Source: Acidimicrobiaceae bacterium
GTDB lineage: Bacteria > Actinomycetota > Acidimicrobiia > Acidimicrobiales > RAAP-2
Assembly: GCA_003136415.1 (NCBI GenBank)
Contig: PLEI01000030.1
Location: 1 to 46,979, forward strand
DNA: 46,979 nt
Direction: 5' to 3'
This document shows, one piece after another, positions 25,342 through 34,729 of this stretch. Position 1 is the stretch's first letter; each line of letters starts with the position of its first letter. A program made the translations under genes and the position numbers. The notes beneath the pieces were generated by a model. The model made no database searches. It saw only the letters and a program-made list of their open reading frames with translations, and was not told the origin of the DNA.

Positions 25342-25700
25342 TACGCCACCGCCGTCTGGCGCAGCAGCGAGCGGAGAAACTCAATCTCGGCCTTGGCGTG
25401 TTCGAAACGCTCTTGCAGACCTTGGTTCTGCGTGCGCATCACCTCGAGCTCCTGCCGAGAGGTCACCAGATCACGTTCGACGCGACTACGCGTGGCCACC
25501 TCGGCAACGTCGCCGGCCGCGGCCAAGGGGTCGAGCAGGCCGGCGGCGACCAGGTCGCTCACGGCGATCTCCACGGTGCCGTCGAGGCGCTGACGTGAGT
25601 TCGCCAGACGGCCCCCACGGCGGTATCGCCGGATGGTGTCCTTGGATTTACCACAGACGACGGCCGCTTCGTCCTGGTTGAGATAAGTGGGACCCTGCAT
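25341..25700 (-). CDS. Small HTH / coiled-coil protein upstream of the integrase
   Basis: 119 residues from the ATG at 25700; the longer upstream frame is not supported. An excisionase-like HTH is at about 5-50 (TYLNQDEAAVVCGKSKDTIRRYRRGG), followed by a strong coiled coil (VERDLVTSRQELEVMRTQNQ to the C-terminus). Its stop overlaps the integrase start (TAATG). By position and fold it could be an excisionase or transcriptional regulator of the integrase. The coiled coil suggests that it works as a dimer or binds the integrase's HTH tail. Confidence 0.75.
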   Translation of the reverse strand: MQGPTYLNQDEAAVVCGKSKDTIRRYRRGGRLANSRQRLDGTVEIAVSDLVAAGLLDPLAAAGDVAEVATRSRVERDLVTSRQELEVMRTQNQGLQERFEHAKAEIEFLRSLLRQTAVA

Positions 25701-25864
25701 TATGAACAACTCCGTCTTGGAGTCGGAGTGACCCCAGCCCGACGTACGGTGCGGACCGCCATCGAAACTGCCAATCGAGGGATTTATGAATGTCCAGACT
25801 TCCCAGGCGATGCGATTTGCACGGGCTCTGCACGGCCTAAGGGGTCCAGATGGCTCGAATGGCT

Positions 25865-25900
25865 GGGGTGTGCAGGGGTGTGCAGCACGTGCAGGTGCAC
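25865..25900. repeat. Tandem 10-bp repeat and palindromes near the attachment region
   Basis: GGGGTGTGCA occurs exactly twice in tandem (25865-25874, 25875-25884). It is followed by the palindromes GCACGTGC (25885-25892) and GTGCAC (25895-25900). Such dense repeated motifs between an integrase operon and its tRNA are typical arm-type or excisionase binding sites. The role is inferred. Confidence 0.5.
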
Positions 25901-25956
25901 AGGGGTTTATTGACAAAACTCGACGCATCGGCGTCCCGGGGGCGCCCTGGACAGCA

Positions 25957-25985
25957 CGAGACCCCAGGAAATCCCTGGGGTCTCG
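25957..25985 (-). terminator. Hairpin after the tRNA-fMet gene
   Basis: Arms CGAGACCCCAGG (25957-25968) and CCTGGGGTCTCG (25974-25985) are perfect 12-bp complements with a 5-base loop. It lies 20 bp beyond the tRNA 3' end on the minus strand, the right place for its terminator. On that strand the following bases are not U-rich. Confidence 0.6.
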
Positions 25986-26004
25986 ACTTCGTTTATTTAC
26001 TTCT

Positions 26005-26081
<77 letters not shown>

Positions 26082-26131
26082 TTGCGAACTTCCATCTTAT
26101 CAGAGGTTTGACTTGGTGAATTCGCGCGGTG

Positions 26132-29005
26132 CTATCCGCCGAGGGCCTTCTGGGCGAGCAACAATTGTTGGTTCATCAACTGCACGTCGGTCTGATACGT
26201 CCCGAGCTTGCCGGCCTTGAGTGCCGCCAGCGCCGACGTGTAATCCTCGGTCGCTTTCGTCAAATATTCGGTGGCCGTCTGACCGGTCTTCCCCCCGCCG
26301 GTGTTGCCGCCCGGATTCGAGGGAATGGTGCCGCCCAGCACGCCCGCTATTGCGCCGCTCACTGTCGGACTGATGCTGACCTGCTGGTTGAAGACGGCGA
26401 TCACATAACGCAATTGGGGCAAAGGGTTCGAGGTCGCACTGACGTAGAAAGGACGGATGTAGAGCACACTCTGGTCGAGAGGCACCATGATATCGTTACC
26501 CAACAGGACCTGGGAACCCACTTGTCCGAGCAAGGTCACGTCAGAAGAGACCTTGGCGTTGGCCGCAATCTGTGAGTCGACCTGGGCGGGACCGGGGGTG
26601 GACTGGCCCCGCTGGGTCGCGTAGACATTCAGTTGCCCGTAGTCATTGGGATCCGAGGTGGCGATCATGAAGGCGCTGAGAATCTGGACTGTTCCTGAAT
26701 TGCCCGCCGGGACGAAGGCCACCGACTCGAGGAGTTGCTGGTGGTTGGCCTGGGGCAGGGAGCCCACCTGGTAGATCGGCGCCATCGGCGACAGCGTCGA
26801 GGAGATGACGTTGCCGTTCACGTCGGTCACCGTGGTGACCTTCAGGGTCTGACTCGGCGCCCCCGCACCAGTCGTCGGCGAGACCTCCCAACGGTCCGAG
26901 GCGTTGTAAAAAGCACTCGCGGAGGTGATGTGGTAGCGACCCAGGGTCGCCGCTTGCACCGAGAACAGGTCGGAGGGGTAGCGCAAGTGGCTGCGAATCG
27001 AGGTGGGCATCATCGAGAGCGGCTGGAACATCCCCGGGAACGCCGCGGCGTAGGCGCGGATGATCGGGTCGGTGGGATCCATGATGTAGAAGGTCATCTT
27101 GCCGGTGTAGGCGTTGATCACCACCTTTACCGAGTTGCGCACGTAGTTGAAGCTGTAGGGCAAGCCACCCTGATTGACATTGAGGTTGCTGGCGTTCTGG
27201 GAATAGGGGTACTGACTCGAGGTCGTGTAGCCGTCCAGTACGAAGTTGACCGATCCGTTTGCGATAACCGCGTAGGGCTGGGAGTCGAAGGTGAGGAACG
27301 GCGCCGCCTTCTGAGCCATGGCGGTCACGTTGCGCACGAAGAGGACCCTCGACTGCGGGGTGATCTGATTCGAGATCAAGAAGTTGAAGTCGCCCAATCG
27401 CGCCGCCAGTGCGAGGCGACTGAAGAATCCTCCGACCACCACCCCGCCCTTGGCGCCGTAGTGAGTCTCGAGGGACTGACCAGCGTTGGGTCCGGAAATC
27501 ACCTGGTAGTCAAGTTCGGGCTGCTTGGTGTTCGCCACGACCCAACCGCCGTAGCTGAGGCCGAAGTAGATGCTTGGTGTCGTCAAGGTGGGCAGACCCG
27601 CGGTCGAGGTGGGTGGCACGTTGGAAACGTCGAAGATCGGGTTACCCGACGTCGGGTCCACCTGGTTCGCCGCCAGCACCGCGGCGCCCACGCCGTGCGT
27701 GTACTGCAGGTGGGTGTTGACCCACGTCGGTGAGGTCAGATTGGCGGTCGAGAGTTCGCGCGCGCCGATCAAGACCGGGGCCAACTTGCCGTTGATCACA
27801 TAGCGGTCAACCCCGAGTGAGTCGAAGGTGTAGTACGCGCGAATCGACTGTCGCCGGATGACCGTCTCCAGAGCGATGTTGGGATCGGGGTCCCAGAGGC
27901 GGATGTTGTTCAGCGTGTTGGCGTCAGCCTTCAAGACCGATGCGGGCACCGAACTCGCGGCCGCGAAGGAGTGATACGCGACATGGGTCAACCCGTAGGC
28001 TTGGCGCGTCGCCACGATATCGCGCGCGATGTAGGGCGCCTCGAGGGTCGCCTGCGCGGGACTGACCTTGAAGGTCTGCAAGAAGGTCGGATAGAGGACG
28101 CCGATGATGAGCGCCACGAACGCCCACAGGCCCACGGCGACCGCCGGCAACGACCAGCCCCGCGAGCGCACGTTGGCGAGCAGGATCAGTCCCGAGGCGA
28201 GCGACAAGAAGATCAGGATCGTCAGGGCCGGCATGCGAGCGTGAACGTCGGTGTAACTGGCTCCCTGCACGACGCCATTGGTCGAATTCACCAGTTCCCA
28301 ACGGGCAATGACGTAACCCAGGGCCTTCATCAACGCAATGCCGGCGCCGATCACCGAGAGGTGGGCCTTGACGCGCGGCGCCACGCGCGGCGAGCGACGA
28401 GTGGTGCGGATGCCGCCGTTGAAGAAGTGCAGTATCGAGGTCACGATCAAGATGACGAACAGCGAGACGAGAGTCCAGGTCACCACGAAGGAGAAGAAGG
28501 GCAGCGTGAAGATATAGAAGCCGACGTCCTTGTGATAGAGCGGATCGGTCGTGCCGAAGGATTGGCGGTGCACGAAGAGCAACCACGTCTGCCACTGTCC
28601 CGACGCGTTCAGTCCCGCGATGAAACCGGTGACGACCGCGATTCCCGCGTAGATTCTTCCCGCGTAGGGCCGCACCGCGTTCTGGAATCGCCGAACGACT
28701 TCGTCCTCGGGCTCGAAGCTCAAATCGCGTGCGCCGAAGCGGTCGGTCAGCATCAGGTTGACCCACATCAGAACGAAGAAGATCAGTCCAAAGGCCACCG
28801 CGAGGCCGATCTTGGTCGCGATCATCGTGTTGAAGACCTGGCCGACGCCGTCCTGGGAGAACCACATCTGGTCGGTCCAGATCACCGCGAGAGTACGCAG
28901 CGAAGCGAGCAACACGATGAGGACGAAGACCGCGAGGGCAATAAAGAATCGGCGCGAGGGACGAGCGAGGCGGCGAGGGGGACTTACATCCGAGGGCGAG
29001 CGCAC
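26132..29005 (-). CDS. UPF0182 family large membrane protein
   Basis: 957 residues from a GTG. The N-terminal third has about seven hydrophobic segments (FFIALAVFVLIVLLASLRTL is the first; later ones include VTWTLVSLFVILIVTSIL). A long extracytoplasmic region and a short Gly-rich linker (GGNTGGGKTG) before a helical tail follow. This matches UPF0182, a family widespread in Actinobacteria and cyanobacteria, with no settled function. Length and layout are normal. It ends 50 bp from the tRNA and is a stand-alone backbone gene. Confidence 0.92.
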   Translation of the reverse strand: MRSPSDVSPPRRLARPSRRFFIALAVFVLIVLLASLRTLAVIWTDQMWFSQDGVGQVFNTMIATKIGLAVAFGLIFFVLMWVNLMLTDRFGARDLSFEPEDEVVRRFQNAVRPYAGRIYAGIAVVTGFIAGLNASGQWQTWLLFVHRQSFGTTDPLYHKDVGFYIFTLPFFSFVVTWTLVSLFVILIVTSILHFFNGGIRTTRRSPRVAPRVKAHLSVIGAGIALMKALGYVIARWELVNSTNGVVQGASYTDVHARMPALTILIFLSLASGLILLANVRSRGWSLPAVAVGLWAFVALIIGVLYPTFLQTFKVSPAQATLEAPYIARDIVATRQAYGLTHVAYHSFAAASSVPASVLKADANTLNNIRLWDPDPNIALETVIRRQSIRAYYTFDSLGVDRYVINGKLAPVLIGARELSTANLTSPTWVNTHLQYTHGVGAAVLAANQVDPTSGNPIFDVSNVPPTSTAGLPTLTTPSIYFGLSYGGWVVANTKQPELDYQVISGPNAGQSLETHYGAKGGVVVGGFFSRLALAARLGDFNFLISNQITPQSRVLFVRNVTAMAQKAAPFLTFDSQPYAVIANGSVNFVLDGYTTSSQYPYSQNASNLNVNQGGLPYSFNYVRNSVKVVINAYTGKMTFYIMDPTDPIIRAYAAAFPGMFQPLSMMPTSIRSHLRYPSDLFSVQAATLGRYHITSASAFYNASDRWEVSPTTGAGAPSQTLKVTTVTDVNGNVISSTLSPMAPIYQVGSLPQANHQQLLESVAFVPAGNSGTVQILSAFMIATSDPNDYGQLNVYATQRGQSTPGPAQVDSQIAANAKVSSDVTLLGQVGSQVLLGNDIMVPLDQSVLYIRPFYVSATSNPLPQLRYVIAVFNQQVSISPTVSGAIAGVLGGTIPSNPGGNTGGGKTGQTATEYLTKATEDYTSALAALKAGKLGTYQTDVQLMNQQLLLAQKALGG

Positions 29006-29026
29006 AGTGTGAGCCTAGGCCAGAAC

Positions 29027-30724
29027 CTATGCGGGTACGACGGTGCAGGCGCAACCCGCGTGCAGCGGTGGATAGGCCGATCCACTCGGAAAAGGCTGGC
29101 CCGCGGGGCGCGCGGGAGCCGCGGCGTCCAGGGCGCAGGCGTCACAGGGCGCGTCATTTGGCGCGGGGAAGAATCGCAGACTGTGGCCCGCCGACGCCGT
29201 CGTGACGCCCAGGTGAAAGGCCCGCCGCGCCGCGTCGGTGCAGAGACGTTCAACGCGGGCCCCGCGCCACTCCTTGTAGGCCGCGTTGGCCCGTTCCGTG
29301 GCGTCGCCGTTGCCATCGGCGAGAATTCGCTTGCGCAGGGCCAGCACGATGGTGACCGCCAAGTCGGCCGCGCAATCATCGATGCCGGCGCGCGCGTCCG
29401 CGTGGCTGGAGGTTCCCGCTTCATCAGAGGCGAACTGCATGCCCGCCGCGGTCGCGTCGGCCAGAGCATCGACGGCCGCGTCGACGTAGCGGCGACGTTG
29501 CTCGAGCTCATCTTCGAGTTCGCTGGTGATCGGACCCTTCACGTCGCGAAGACGTTCCAGAGTGACGTTCTGGTCATCTTGCAGCGCACGCTTCACCTTG
29601 CGCGTCAACACCGCGAGCGATTCGCCAATGGCGCGGTCGCGCCGCGCGAAGAGTTCGTCGAGGGGCGTCTCGGGCTTCACGGGGGGCGGCGCCTTCTTCG
29701 GCGCCGGTGCCGTAGCGCCACGCTCTTCGAGAGTGGCCTTGCGCAGTCGCGCGAAAATCTCGTTGACGACGTCGGTGCCGGTGACGTCATCTTCGACGAA
29801 GGACTCGGCGTCACCAACCGGAGCGGCGGGAGAGCGCGGGGCCTTGGGCGTGGGCGCCGTCACCGGCTCCAAGTGGCTGACGGCACTCGACGCCGGTACG
29901 GGTTGCAATTGCGGCTCGGGCACGTGGCGCAGCGGCGTCCCCGCGAGCAGCTCTTCTTCGCTAGGTTCACTACTCGGCGGGCGCAGGCGTAGGGCCTCCA
30001 ACGCCGCGGCGCGCGCCGCCTCGTCAGAACTGTTGATGTTGTCCAGGAGCGCGTCGATTTGCTCGCGCACGCTCTGGACGAAAGTGTTCATCGAGTCGCG
30101 CGCGGCGCGCAACTGGTCGATCTGGATGTGCAGGGCCTTGCGCTTGATGGCGAGGTCGTTCAAGACGTTGCGGCGCGCTTCGTTGGCCTGTTCGACGATG
30201 GCGCGGCCCTGTTCGCGGCCGCGGTCAACCATCGCGTCGCCGTTTATTTTGGCCGATTCAATGAGGCGCTCCGCGGCCTGGCGGGCGTCCTGGTCCATCT
30301 GCGCCGCCGCGTGCTCGGCCTCGGTGAGCATCGCTCCGGCCCGCTCTTGGGCCTCGATGAGGTGATTGGCCGCACGCTGTTGGCTCTCGGTGAACAACAA
30401 TGCCGAGCGCTCTTGGGCTTCGGCGGTGACCCGACCCGCTTCTTCGTGGGCCGAGCGCAGAATCGCCGCGCTCTGGGCCCCCAGGGCGCTCGCCAGCGTC
30501 GCTTCGTCAAAGGTCGGATTCGCCACCCGGCGAAGAGCCTCGGAGAGTTGTTCTTGCAGATCGCGGATACGGTTTTCGAGGTGACCGACCTCGCGCGAGA
30601 CGGTGTCGAGGTGCGAACGCACCTCCTGGGGGTCTAAACCCCCCTTACGCACCGTGTTGAAGTTCGTCCGGGCGATTTCAGTCGATGATTGACGCGTCGT
30701 CGAGAGCATTCGCCGTTCTTCCAT
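29027..30724 (-). CDS. DivIVA-like coiled-coil protein with a phage-head-like C-terminal motif
   Basis: About 565 residues. The N-terminus (ARTNFNTVRKGGLDPQEVRSHL) is a DivIVA/Wag31-type lipid-binding start, followed by a long coiled coil to about residue 230 (AEAQERSALLFTESQQRAAN and similar). A Pro/Ala linker and a second helical region come next. The last 45 residues contain CDAC, FPSGSAYPPLHAGCAC, a Cys/His pattern reminiscent of phage SPP1 gp7/MuF head proteins. ATG 30724 has AGGAG too close upstream, so ATG 30709 may be the real start. The frame remains open upstream to 31489 but that part overlaps the Lon-like gene and is a shadow. Confidence 0.82.
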   Translation of the reverse strand: MEERRMLSTTRQSSTEIARTNFNTVRKGGLDPQEVRSHLDTVSREVGHLENRIRDLQEQLSEALRRVANPTFDEATLASALGAQSAAILRSAHEEAGRVTAEAQERSALLFTESQQRAANHLIEAQERAGAMLTEAEHAAAQMDQDARQAAERLIESAKINGDAMVDRGREQGRAIVEQANEARRNVLNDLAIKRKALHIQIDQLRAARDSMNTFVQSVREQIDALLDNINSSDEAARAAALEALRLRPPSSEPSEEELLAGTPLRHVPEPQLQPVPASSAVSHLEPVTAPTPKAPRSPAAPVGDAESFVEDDVTGTDVVNEIFARLRKATLEERGATAPAPKKAPPPVKPETPLDELFARRDRAIGESLAVLTRKVKRALQDDQNVTLERLRDVKGPITSELEDELEQRRRYVDAAVDALADATAAGMQFASDEAGTSSHADARAGIDDCAADLAVTIVLALRKRILADGNGDATERANAAYKEWRGARVERLCTDAARRAFHLGVTTASAGHSLRFFPAPNDAPCDACALDAAAPARPAGQPFPSGSAYPPLHAGCACTVVPA

Positions 30725-30762
30725 TCTCCTTAGCCTAGGACTTATCGGGCCGCAAAAATGGC

Positions 30763-31893
30763 TTAGTGGAGTGCGCTCAACGCCACGGGAGCGGCTCCCC
30801 CGAGTTTGCGCAGTTCGGCCAAGACCTGGGACAACTTGGTCACGCCAATCACGTGCAAACTCGAATTTGCCACGGCGTGGGCGGCAGCGTAATTGGCCTG
30901 AGGAACGAAGAAATAGTGGATTCCCGCGTTCTCCACGGCGATGGTCTTCTCGGCCACGCCGCCAATTTCGCCCACGTTCCCCGAGGGGTCGATGGTGCCG
31001 GTCGTCGCGATGGCGTGGCCCCCGGTCAATGATCCCCTGCTCAACGCGTCGATCAGTGTGAGAGTCATGGCCAGTCCGGCCGACGGACCACCGATGTTGG
31101 CGGTGTTGAGCGAAATCGAGCCCGGCAGGGAGAAGCTCACTCCGTCCTCGGGAGCCACTCCCAGCCACGACGGACCGGCGTGAGGATACTGGGCGCACCC
31201 GGTCGCGGACGACGCACTGGGCGAAGGGGCGGTCGTCACGGCAACCGTGACCGCGGTGGTGCGCGAGAGAACGCCCGACGCGCTGAACTTGCCCGGCAGG
31301 ATCGTCACTTCCAGTTTGGTGTCGGGTTTGACGTCGACGAGCGCGCCCAGTAGTGAGCACTGCGAGGTGACCGCGTGGCCATTGATCGCCGTGATCTCGT
31401 CGCCGACGTCCAGGCCCGAGCGCGCGGCGGGGGTGTGGTCGACGACCCCCGTGATCACTGCACCGGTGGCCCGGGCCGCTACTTGCCAATCCAACGCACG
31501 CAAGGCCGCCACTTTGGCCGACATCTGTGAATCACTCATCTGCAAGAAGCCCTGCGAGGTGAGCTGGCTGTTGGGGATGCCGGGCTCGAGCAGCTGATCG
31601 GCTCCCACAAACTCGACGTGGCGATCAAAGAACTTCGTGTAGAGGTACTGCAACTCCGAGAGCGACTGGAGATACACGTCGACGAGCATGATGCGGTCGC
31701 GATGCGGGTCGGTGGCGAGGCCCTTCACGCTCACCAGTGGCGCGACGTTCGTGGCGTTGCCGGGCGTGATGGCGTAGATGTCCGTCGTCCAGGCGCGCAA
31801 CGCCACCACCACGACGGCCCCGAGGACGAGCGCGGTCAAAAATCTCCGGAAACCACGACGGGTGGGAGAAGGTGGTGAGATGGTCTCGTGCAC
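30763..31893 (-). CDS. PDZ and Lon-like protease, YlbL family
   Basis: 376 residues. One N-terminal membrane segment (about 18-34), a PDZ domain (about 140-205, with ARSGLDVGDEITAINGHAV) and a Lon-type protease domain with catalytic Ser271 (GGPSAGLAM) and Lys316 (VAEKTIAV). The Ser/Lys dyad is complete. It should be anchored with the protease domain outside the membrane; the YlbL family processes membrane or envelope substrates in other bacteria. Its start overlaps that of the divergent HEAT-repeat gene by a few bases, so the two promoters lie in each other's coding region. Confidence 0.92.
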   Translation of the reverse strand: MHETISPPSPTRRGFRRFLTALVLGAVVVVALRAWTTDIYAITPGNATNVAPLVSVKGLATDPHRDRIMLVDVYLQSLSELQYLYTKFFDRHVEFVGADQLLEPGIPNSQLTSQGFLQMSDSQMSAKVAALRALDWQVAARATGAVITGVVDHTPAARSGLDVGDEITAINGHAVTSQCSLLGALVDVKPDTKLEVTILPGKFSASGVLSRTTAVTVAVTTAPSPSASSATGCAQYPHAGPSWLGVAPEDGVSFSLPGSISLNTANIGGPSAGLAMTLTLIDALSRGSLTGGHAIATTGTIDPSGNVGEIGGVAEKTIAVENAGIHYFFVPQANYAAAHAVANSSLHVIGVTKLSQVLAELRKLGGAAPVALSALH

Positions 31894-32520
31894 AGTGATG
31901 AATCCACGCTACCGGACGACATCGACGACCTCCTCCTCGTGTCGGGGTACCGCGACGACGGATCGCTCGACTCCTTTATCACCGAGCGCCTCTCGGACCC
32001 GACGGCCCGACGACGCGTGCTCGCGCTCCGCGCCGCGTGCCGTCGCCACCTCGTGACCAACGACTTCTGGCGCCGGGCCCTCAACGACGACGACGACGAC
32101 GTGCGTCGCGAAGCCCTGACCTTGATTGCGCAGGCGCCGCTCCTCGACGAGTCGATCTTCGCATTGCTCGTTGCGGCGCTCAGCGACGACGACGTCCTGG
32201 TGGTCGACGGAGCCGTGTTCGCCCTGGGTGAGCACCTCTACACACCGGCCAATGACGCCCTCATCGCGGTCGCCACGCAGCACGAGGACGCGCGTTGTCG
32301 CGAATCGGCAATTGCGGCCCTGGGCGCGATCGGCGATGACCGGGCCCGGCCGGCCATCTTGGCGGCCCTCGACGACAAGCCGGCCGTTCGCCGGCGCGCC
32401 ATCGTGGCGCTAGCCAATTTCGAGGGACCCGACATTGAGGCCGCTCTCGAACGCGCCCGCGAGGACCGCGACTGGCAGGTGCGCGCCGCCGTCGACCAAC
32501 TCGGTCGCGGCGAGGAGTAG
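31888..32520 (+). CDS. HEAT-repeat protein
   Basis: 210 residues from a GTG at 31888. It shows repeated paired helices with the spacing of HEAT/PBS-lyase-type repeats: DDVRREALTLIAQAPLLDES, DDVLVVDGAVFALGEHL, EDARCRESAIAALGAIGDD, KPAVRRRAIVALANFEGPD, and DWQVRAAVDQLG. It is likely a protein-protein scaffold; no catalytic motif is visible. It is strongly acidic at the N-terminus. Divergent from, and overlapping by a few bases, the PDZ/Lon-like gene; convergent with the MreB-like gene 4 bp away. Confidence 0.8.
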   Translation: MHSDESTLPDDIDDLLLVSGYRDDGSLDSFITERLSDPTARRRVLALRAACRRHLVTNDFWRRALNDDDDDVRREALTLIAQAPLLDESIFALLVAALSDDDVLVVDGAVFALGEHLYTPANDALIAVATQHEDARCRESAIAALGAIGDDRARPAILAALDDKPAVRRRAIVALANFEGPDIEAALERAREDRDWQVRAAVDQLGRGEE

Positions 32521-32523
32521 GCC

Positions 32524-33528
32524 CTAGCGGTCCACTTGACGAAACAGGCTGTGCAGGGAGGACATCTGCTCCAAGCACATCTGCAGACCGCGAATAATCA
32601 CCGTGCCCGGTTCGTCGGCCACCCGCACCGTGACCCCGATGGTGTGTGAAATCAACTCGGCGAAATCGGTGAGTTGCGCGTGCCCGCCCACCAGCACCAT
32701 GCCCTGCGCGCTGACGTCTTGTGACAGATCGGGCGGAGCGTCGGCCAGACACTCCTGGATGAGACGCAGTGTGGCACTCACGGTGTCGGCGAGGGCCGCG
32801 TTGACCAGTTCGGCGCGCACCTCGACCTTTTCGATCTTGCCGTCTTCGATGGCGCGCGCGCTAATGGTGCGCGCCTCACCGTGACTGCGGCTGCGCGCCG
32901 AGCTCATGGTGATCTTCAGCTCCTCAATCATCGAGGGCGCCACCACGACACCTTGGCGCAAACGCAACAACGTCGCGATGGCGTTGTCGATGTCGTTGCC
33001 GCCGACGCGACGCGCACCCGAGGAGACAATGCCGCCCAAGGAGATCAGCGCGGACTCCGAGGCGCCCGCGCCCAGTACCGTCACCGCCGAGCCCACGGGG
33101 TCCTGCACCGGCAGTCCGAGCCCAATGGCCGCGGCAATGGGCGCCTCCATCAAGCTCACCTCGCGCGCTCCCGCTTGAAGGGCGGCCTGGCGCAGTGCGC
33201 GGCGCTCGATGGACGTCGCGAGCGACGGCACGCTCATGACCACGCGGGCCCGACTGAGCTTGGAAACCCCGGCGCGCTCGAAGAGTCCCGCGATCAACCG
33301 TGCCGTGACGTCGAAGTCCACGGTGGTGCCCTGGGCGAGGGGTCGAAAGACCGCCACGTGGCGTGGCGTGCGCCCAATCAGGTCAATGGCCCCGTGACCG
33401 ACGTCCACCACTTCGCCCGACGTCGTGTCAATGGCGACCATGGTCGGCTCATCGAACAAGATGCCCCGTTCCGCCGTCGCCAGCCGGGTGCGGGCCGTGC
33501 CGATATCGAGTGCGACGTCCGTGGCCAT
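32524..33528 (-). CDS. MreB/actin-like ATPase
   Basis: 334 residues from the ATG at 33528. It has the actin-fold phosphate 1 region (VALDIGTARTRLA), the phosphate 2 region (AVTVLGAGASESALISLGG) and the adenosine-binding region (GMVLVGGHAQLTDF). MEAPIAAAIGLG is the MreB connect motif. The length is close to MreB, but several motif residues diverge (GTARTR in place of GTANT). It may be a divergent paralogue and not the main cell-shape MreB; no mreC or mreD lies nearby. The upstream extension of the frame overlaps the next gene and is not used. Confidence 0.82.
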   Translation of the reverse strand: MATDVALDIGTARTRLATAERGILFDEPTMVAIDTTSGEVVDVGHGAIDLIGRTPRHVAVFRPLAQGTTVDFDVTARLIAGLFERAGVSKLSRARVVMSVPSLATSIERRALRQAALQAGAREVSLMEAPIAAAIGLGLPVQDPVGSAVTVLGAGASESALISLGGIVSSGARRVGGNDIDNAIATLLRLRQGVVVAPSMIEELKITMSSARSRSHGEARTISARAIEDGKIEKVEVRAELVNAALADTVSATLRLIQECLADAPPDLSQDVSAQGMVLVGGHAQLTDFAELISHTIGVTVRVADEPGTVIIRGLQMCLEQMSSLHSLFRQVDR

Positions 33529-33601
33529 GGCTATCGATGTTAGGTCGCCCCAGCGTCCTCTTCCCCGACACCAACCCGGCGAACGCTTATAAGTTGGGGG
33601 T

Positions 33602-34729
33602 ATGAGTGAGAACCCCATGGGTGACATGTTCGGTGACCTGTTCAAGATGCTCGGCCAGCAGGGCGCCGACGCGTGGTTTCAGACCGCCACACAGTTAGCG
33701 CTCAACGTGGCGCGTGGCGAGGATGGCGATCCCAACCCCCAACCCAGCGAGCGCCAGCGACTCGAGGAGTTCGCTCCGCTGGTCGGACGCCACGTCGACG
33801 CGCTCTTTGGCGTTTCGTCCACCCCGGAGGTGACGGCGGTCAACCGATCGGGACTCACCATCGCTGCGCTTAACCAGTGGAAGCCGCTCATCAGTCCGTT
33901 AGCGGATAACCCGCCAACGCTCGATCTCGAGGACGTCGAGGGCGTCGAGGGCGGGGCGATGATGGCCCAACTCGCCGGATCCCTCGGGCCGCTCTTCCTG
34001 GGTTTTCAGATGGGGTCCGTCGCCGGACACTTCTCGGAGCGCGCGTGGTCCCTGTCGGCCCTGGCGCTGCCCCGCGAGGACGCCACTCGCCACCTCGTGG
34101 TCAACAACCTGGTCGCCTTCGCCGAAGAGTGGTCCCTCGAGCGTGACGAGGTCTACGTCTTCGCCCTCAGCCGCGAGTTCGTCGCGTCACTCGTGCTCTC
34201 ACAGCCCGGCACCGGCGACGCGTTGCGGGCCTTACTCGTCGACGCGGTGCGCGAATCCGCCGCCGCCCAAGGTGATTTGATCGAGCGACTCCAAGGGATG
34301 ATCAACCCCGAGAACATGGCGTCGTTCATGAGCAATCCCGAGGCGCTGCTCGACGAGATCGAACTGCCGGGCGAAACCGACGCCACCCGGGCCATCAACG
34401 CCGCCGCGGCCGTGTTAAGTGCGTTCTTCGACGCCGCCGCCGCGGCAATCACTACGGCGATTCTCGGGCCGCGGCCGCTACTCAACGAAGCCTGGCGACG
34501 CCACCGCTTCAGTGACGCCCGCGGCGAAGACGCCGCGGCGGCGCTGTTCGGCATCTCCAATCAGGGACCGCACCATGATCTGGCGCGCAACTTTGTCGCC
34601 CAAGTGACGCGCGAGCACACGATGGGCGCCTTCAGCGCGTTGCTACGCGTTGATGGGTTGCCCAGCGACGTCGAACTCAGCGAACCGAGCGGCTGGTACG
34701 AGCGAGTGTCGAACTCGCCGCTGGCTTAA
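33602..34729 (+). CDS. Zincin_2/DUF2342-type protein lacking the HExxH motif
   Basis: 375 residues with a G-rich site just before the ATG. The region SGLTIAALNQWKPLISPLADN and the GSVAGHFSERAWSLSALALPR block match the actinobacterial F420-biosynthesis-associated/zinc-dependent metalloprotease family (DUF2342, zincin_2). At the place where HExxH is expected, the sequence reads ALSREFVASLVLS, so no zinc-binding HExxH is present. It is therefore probably an inactive homologue. Role unknown. It is divergent from the MreB-like gene with about 70 bp between the starts. Confidence 0.75.
   Translation: MSENPMGDMFGDLFKMLGQQGADAWFQTATQLALNVARGEDGDPNPQPSERQRLEEFAPLVGRHVDALFGVSSTPEVTAVNRSGLTIAALNQWKPLISPLADNPPTLDLEDVEGVEGGAMMAQLAGSLGPLFLGFQMGSVAGHFSERAWSLSALALPREDATRHLVVNNLVAFAEEWSLERDEVYVFALSREFVASLVLSQPGTGDALRALLVDAVRESAAAQGDLIERLQGMINPENMASFMSNPEALLDEIELPGETDATRAINAAAAVLSAFFDAAAAAITTAILGPRPLLNEAWRRHRFSDARGEDAAAALFGISNQGPHHDLARNFVAQVTREHTMGAFSALLRVDGLPSDVELSEPSGWYERVSNSPLA

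Larger units (their letters stand above)
25701..26004. other. Island end region between the integrase operon and tRNA-fMet
   Basis: About 300 bp without a gene. It should hold the promoter of the integrase operon and one attachment site. Visible: a short inverted repeat ACTCCG/CGGAGT near 25690-25711, a 10-bp exact tandem repeat at 25865-25884, palindromes at 25885-25900, and a 12-bp perfect hairpin at 25957-25985 next to the tRNA. I could not find a second copy of the tRNA 3' end in the window, so the far attachment site must lie to the left of it or have changed. Confidence 0.5.

Noticed and set aside
1..26000. CRISPR arrays or cas genes in the defence-rich island
   Set aside because: No regularly spaced repeat-spacer series and no Cas-like proteins were seen; the 18-bp iterons at 11841-11884 are too short and closely spaced.
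29027..31489. A single 820-residue frame over the DivIVA-like and the PDZ/Lon-like genes
   Set aside because: The part above 30724 overlaps the PDZ/Lon-like gene, is Arg/Gly-rich low-complexity sequence and has no better start; the DivIVA start motif begins just after 30724.
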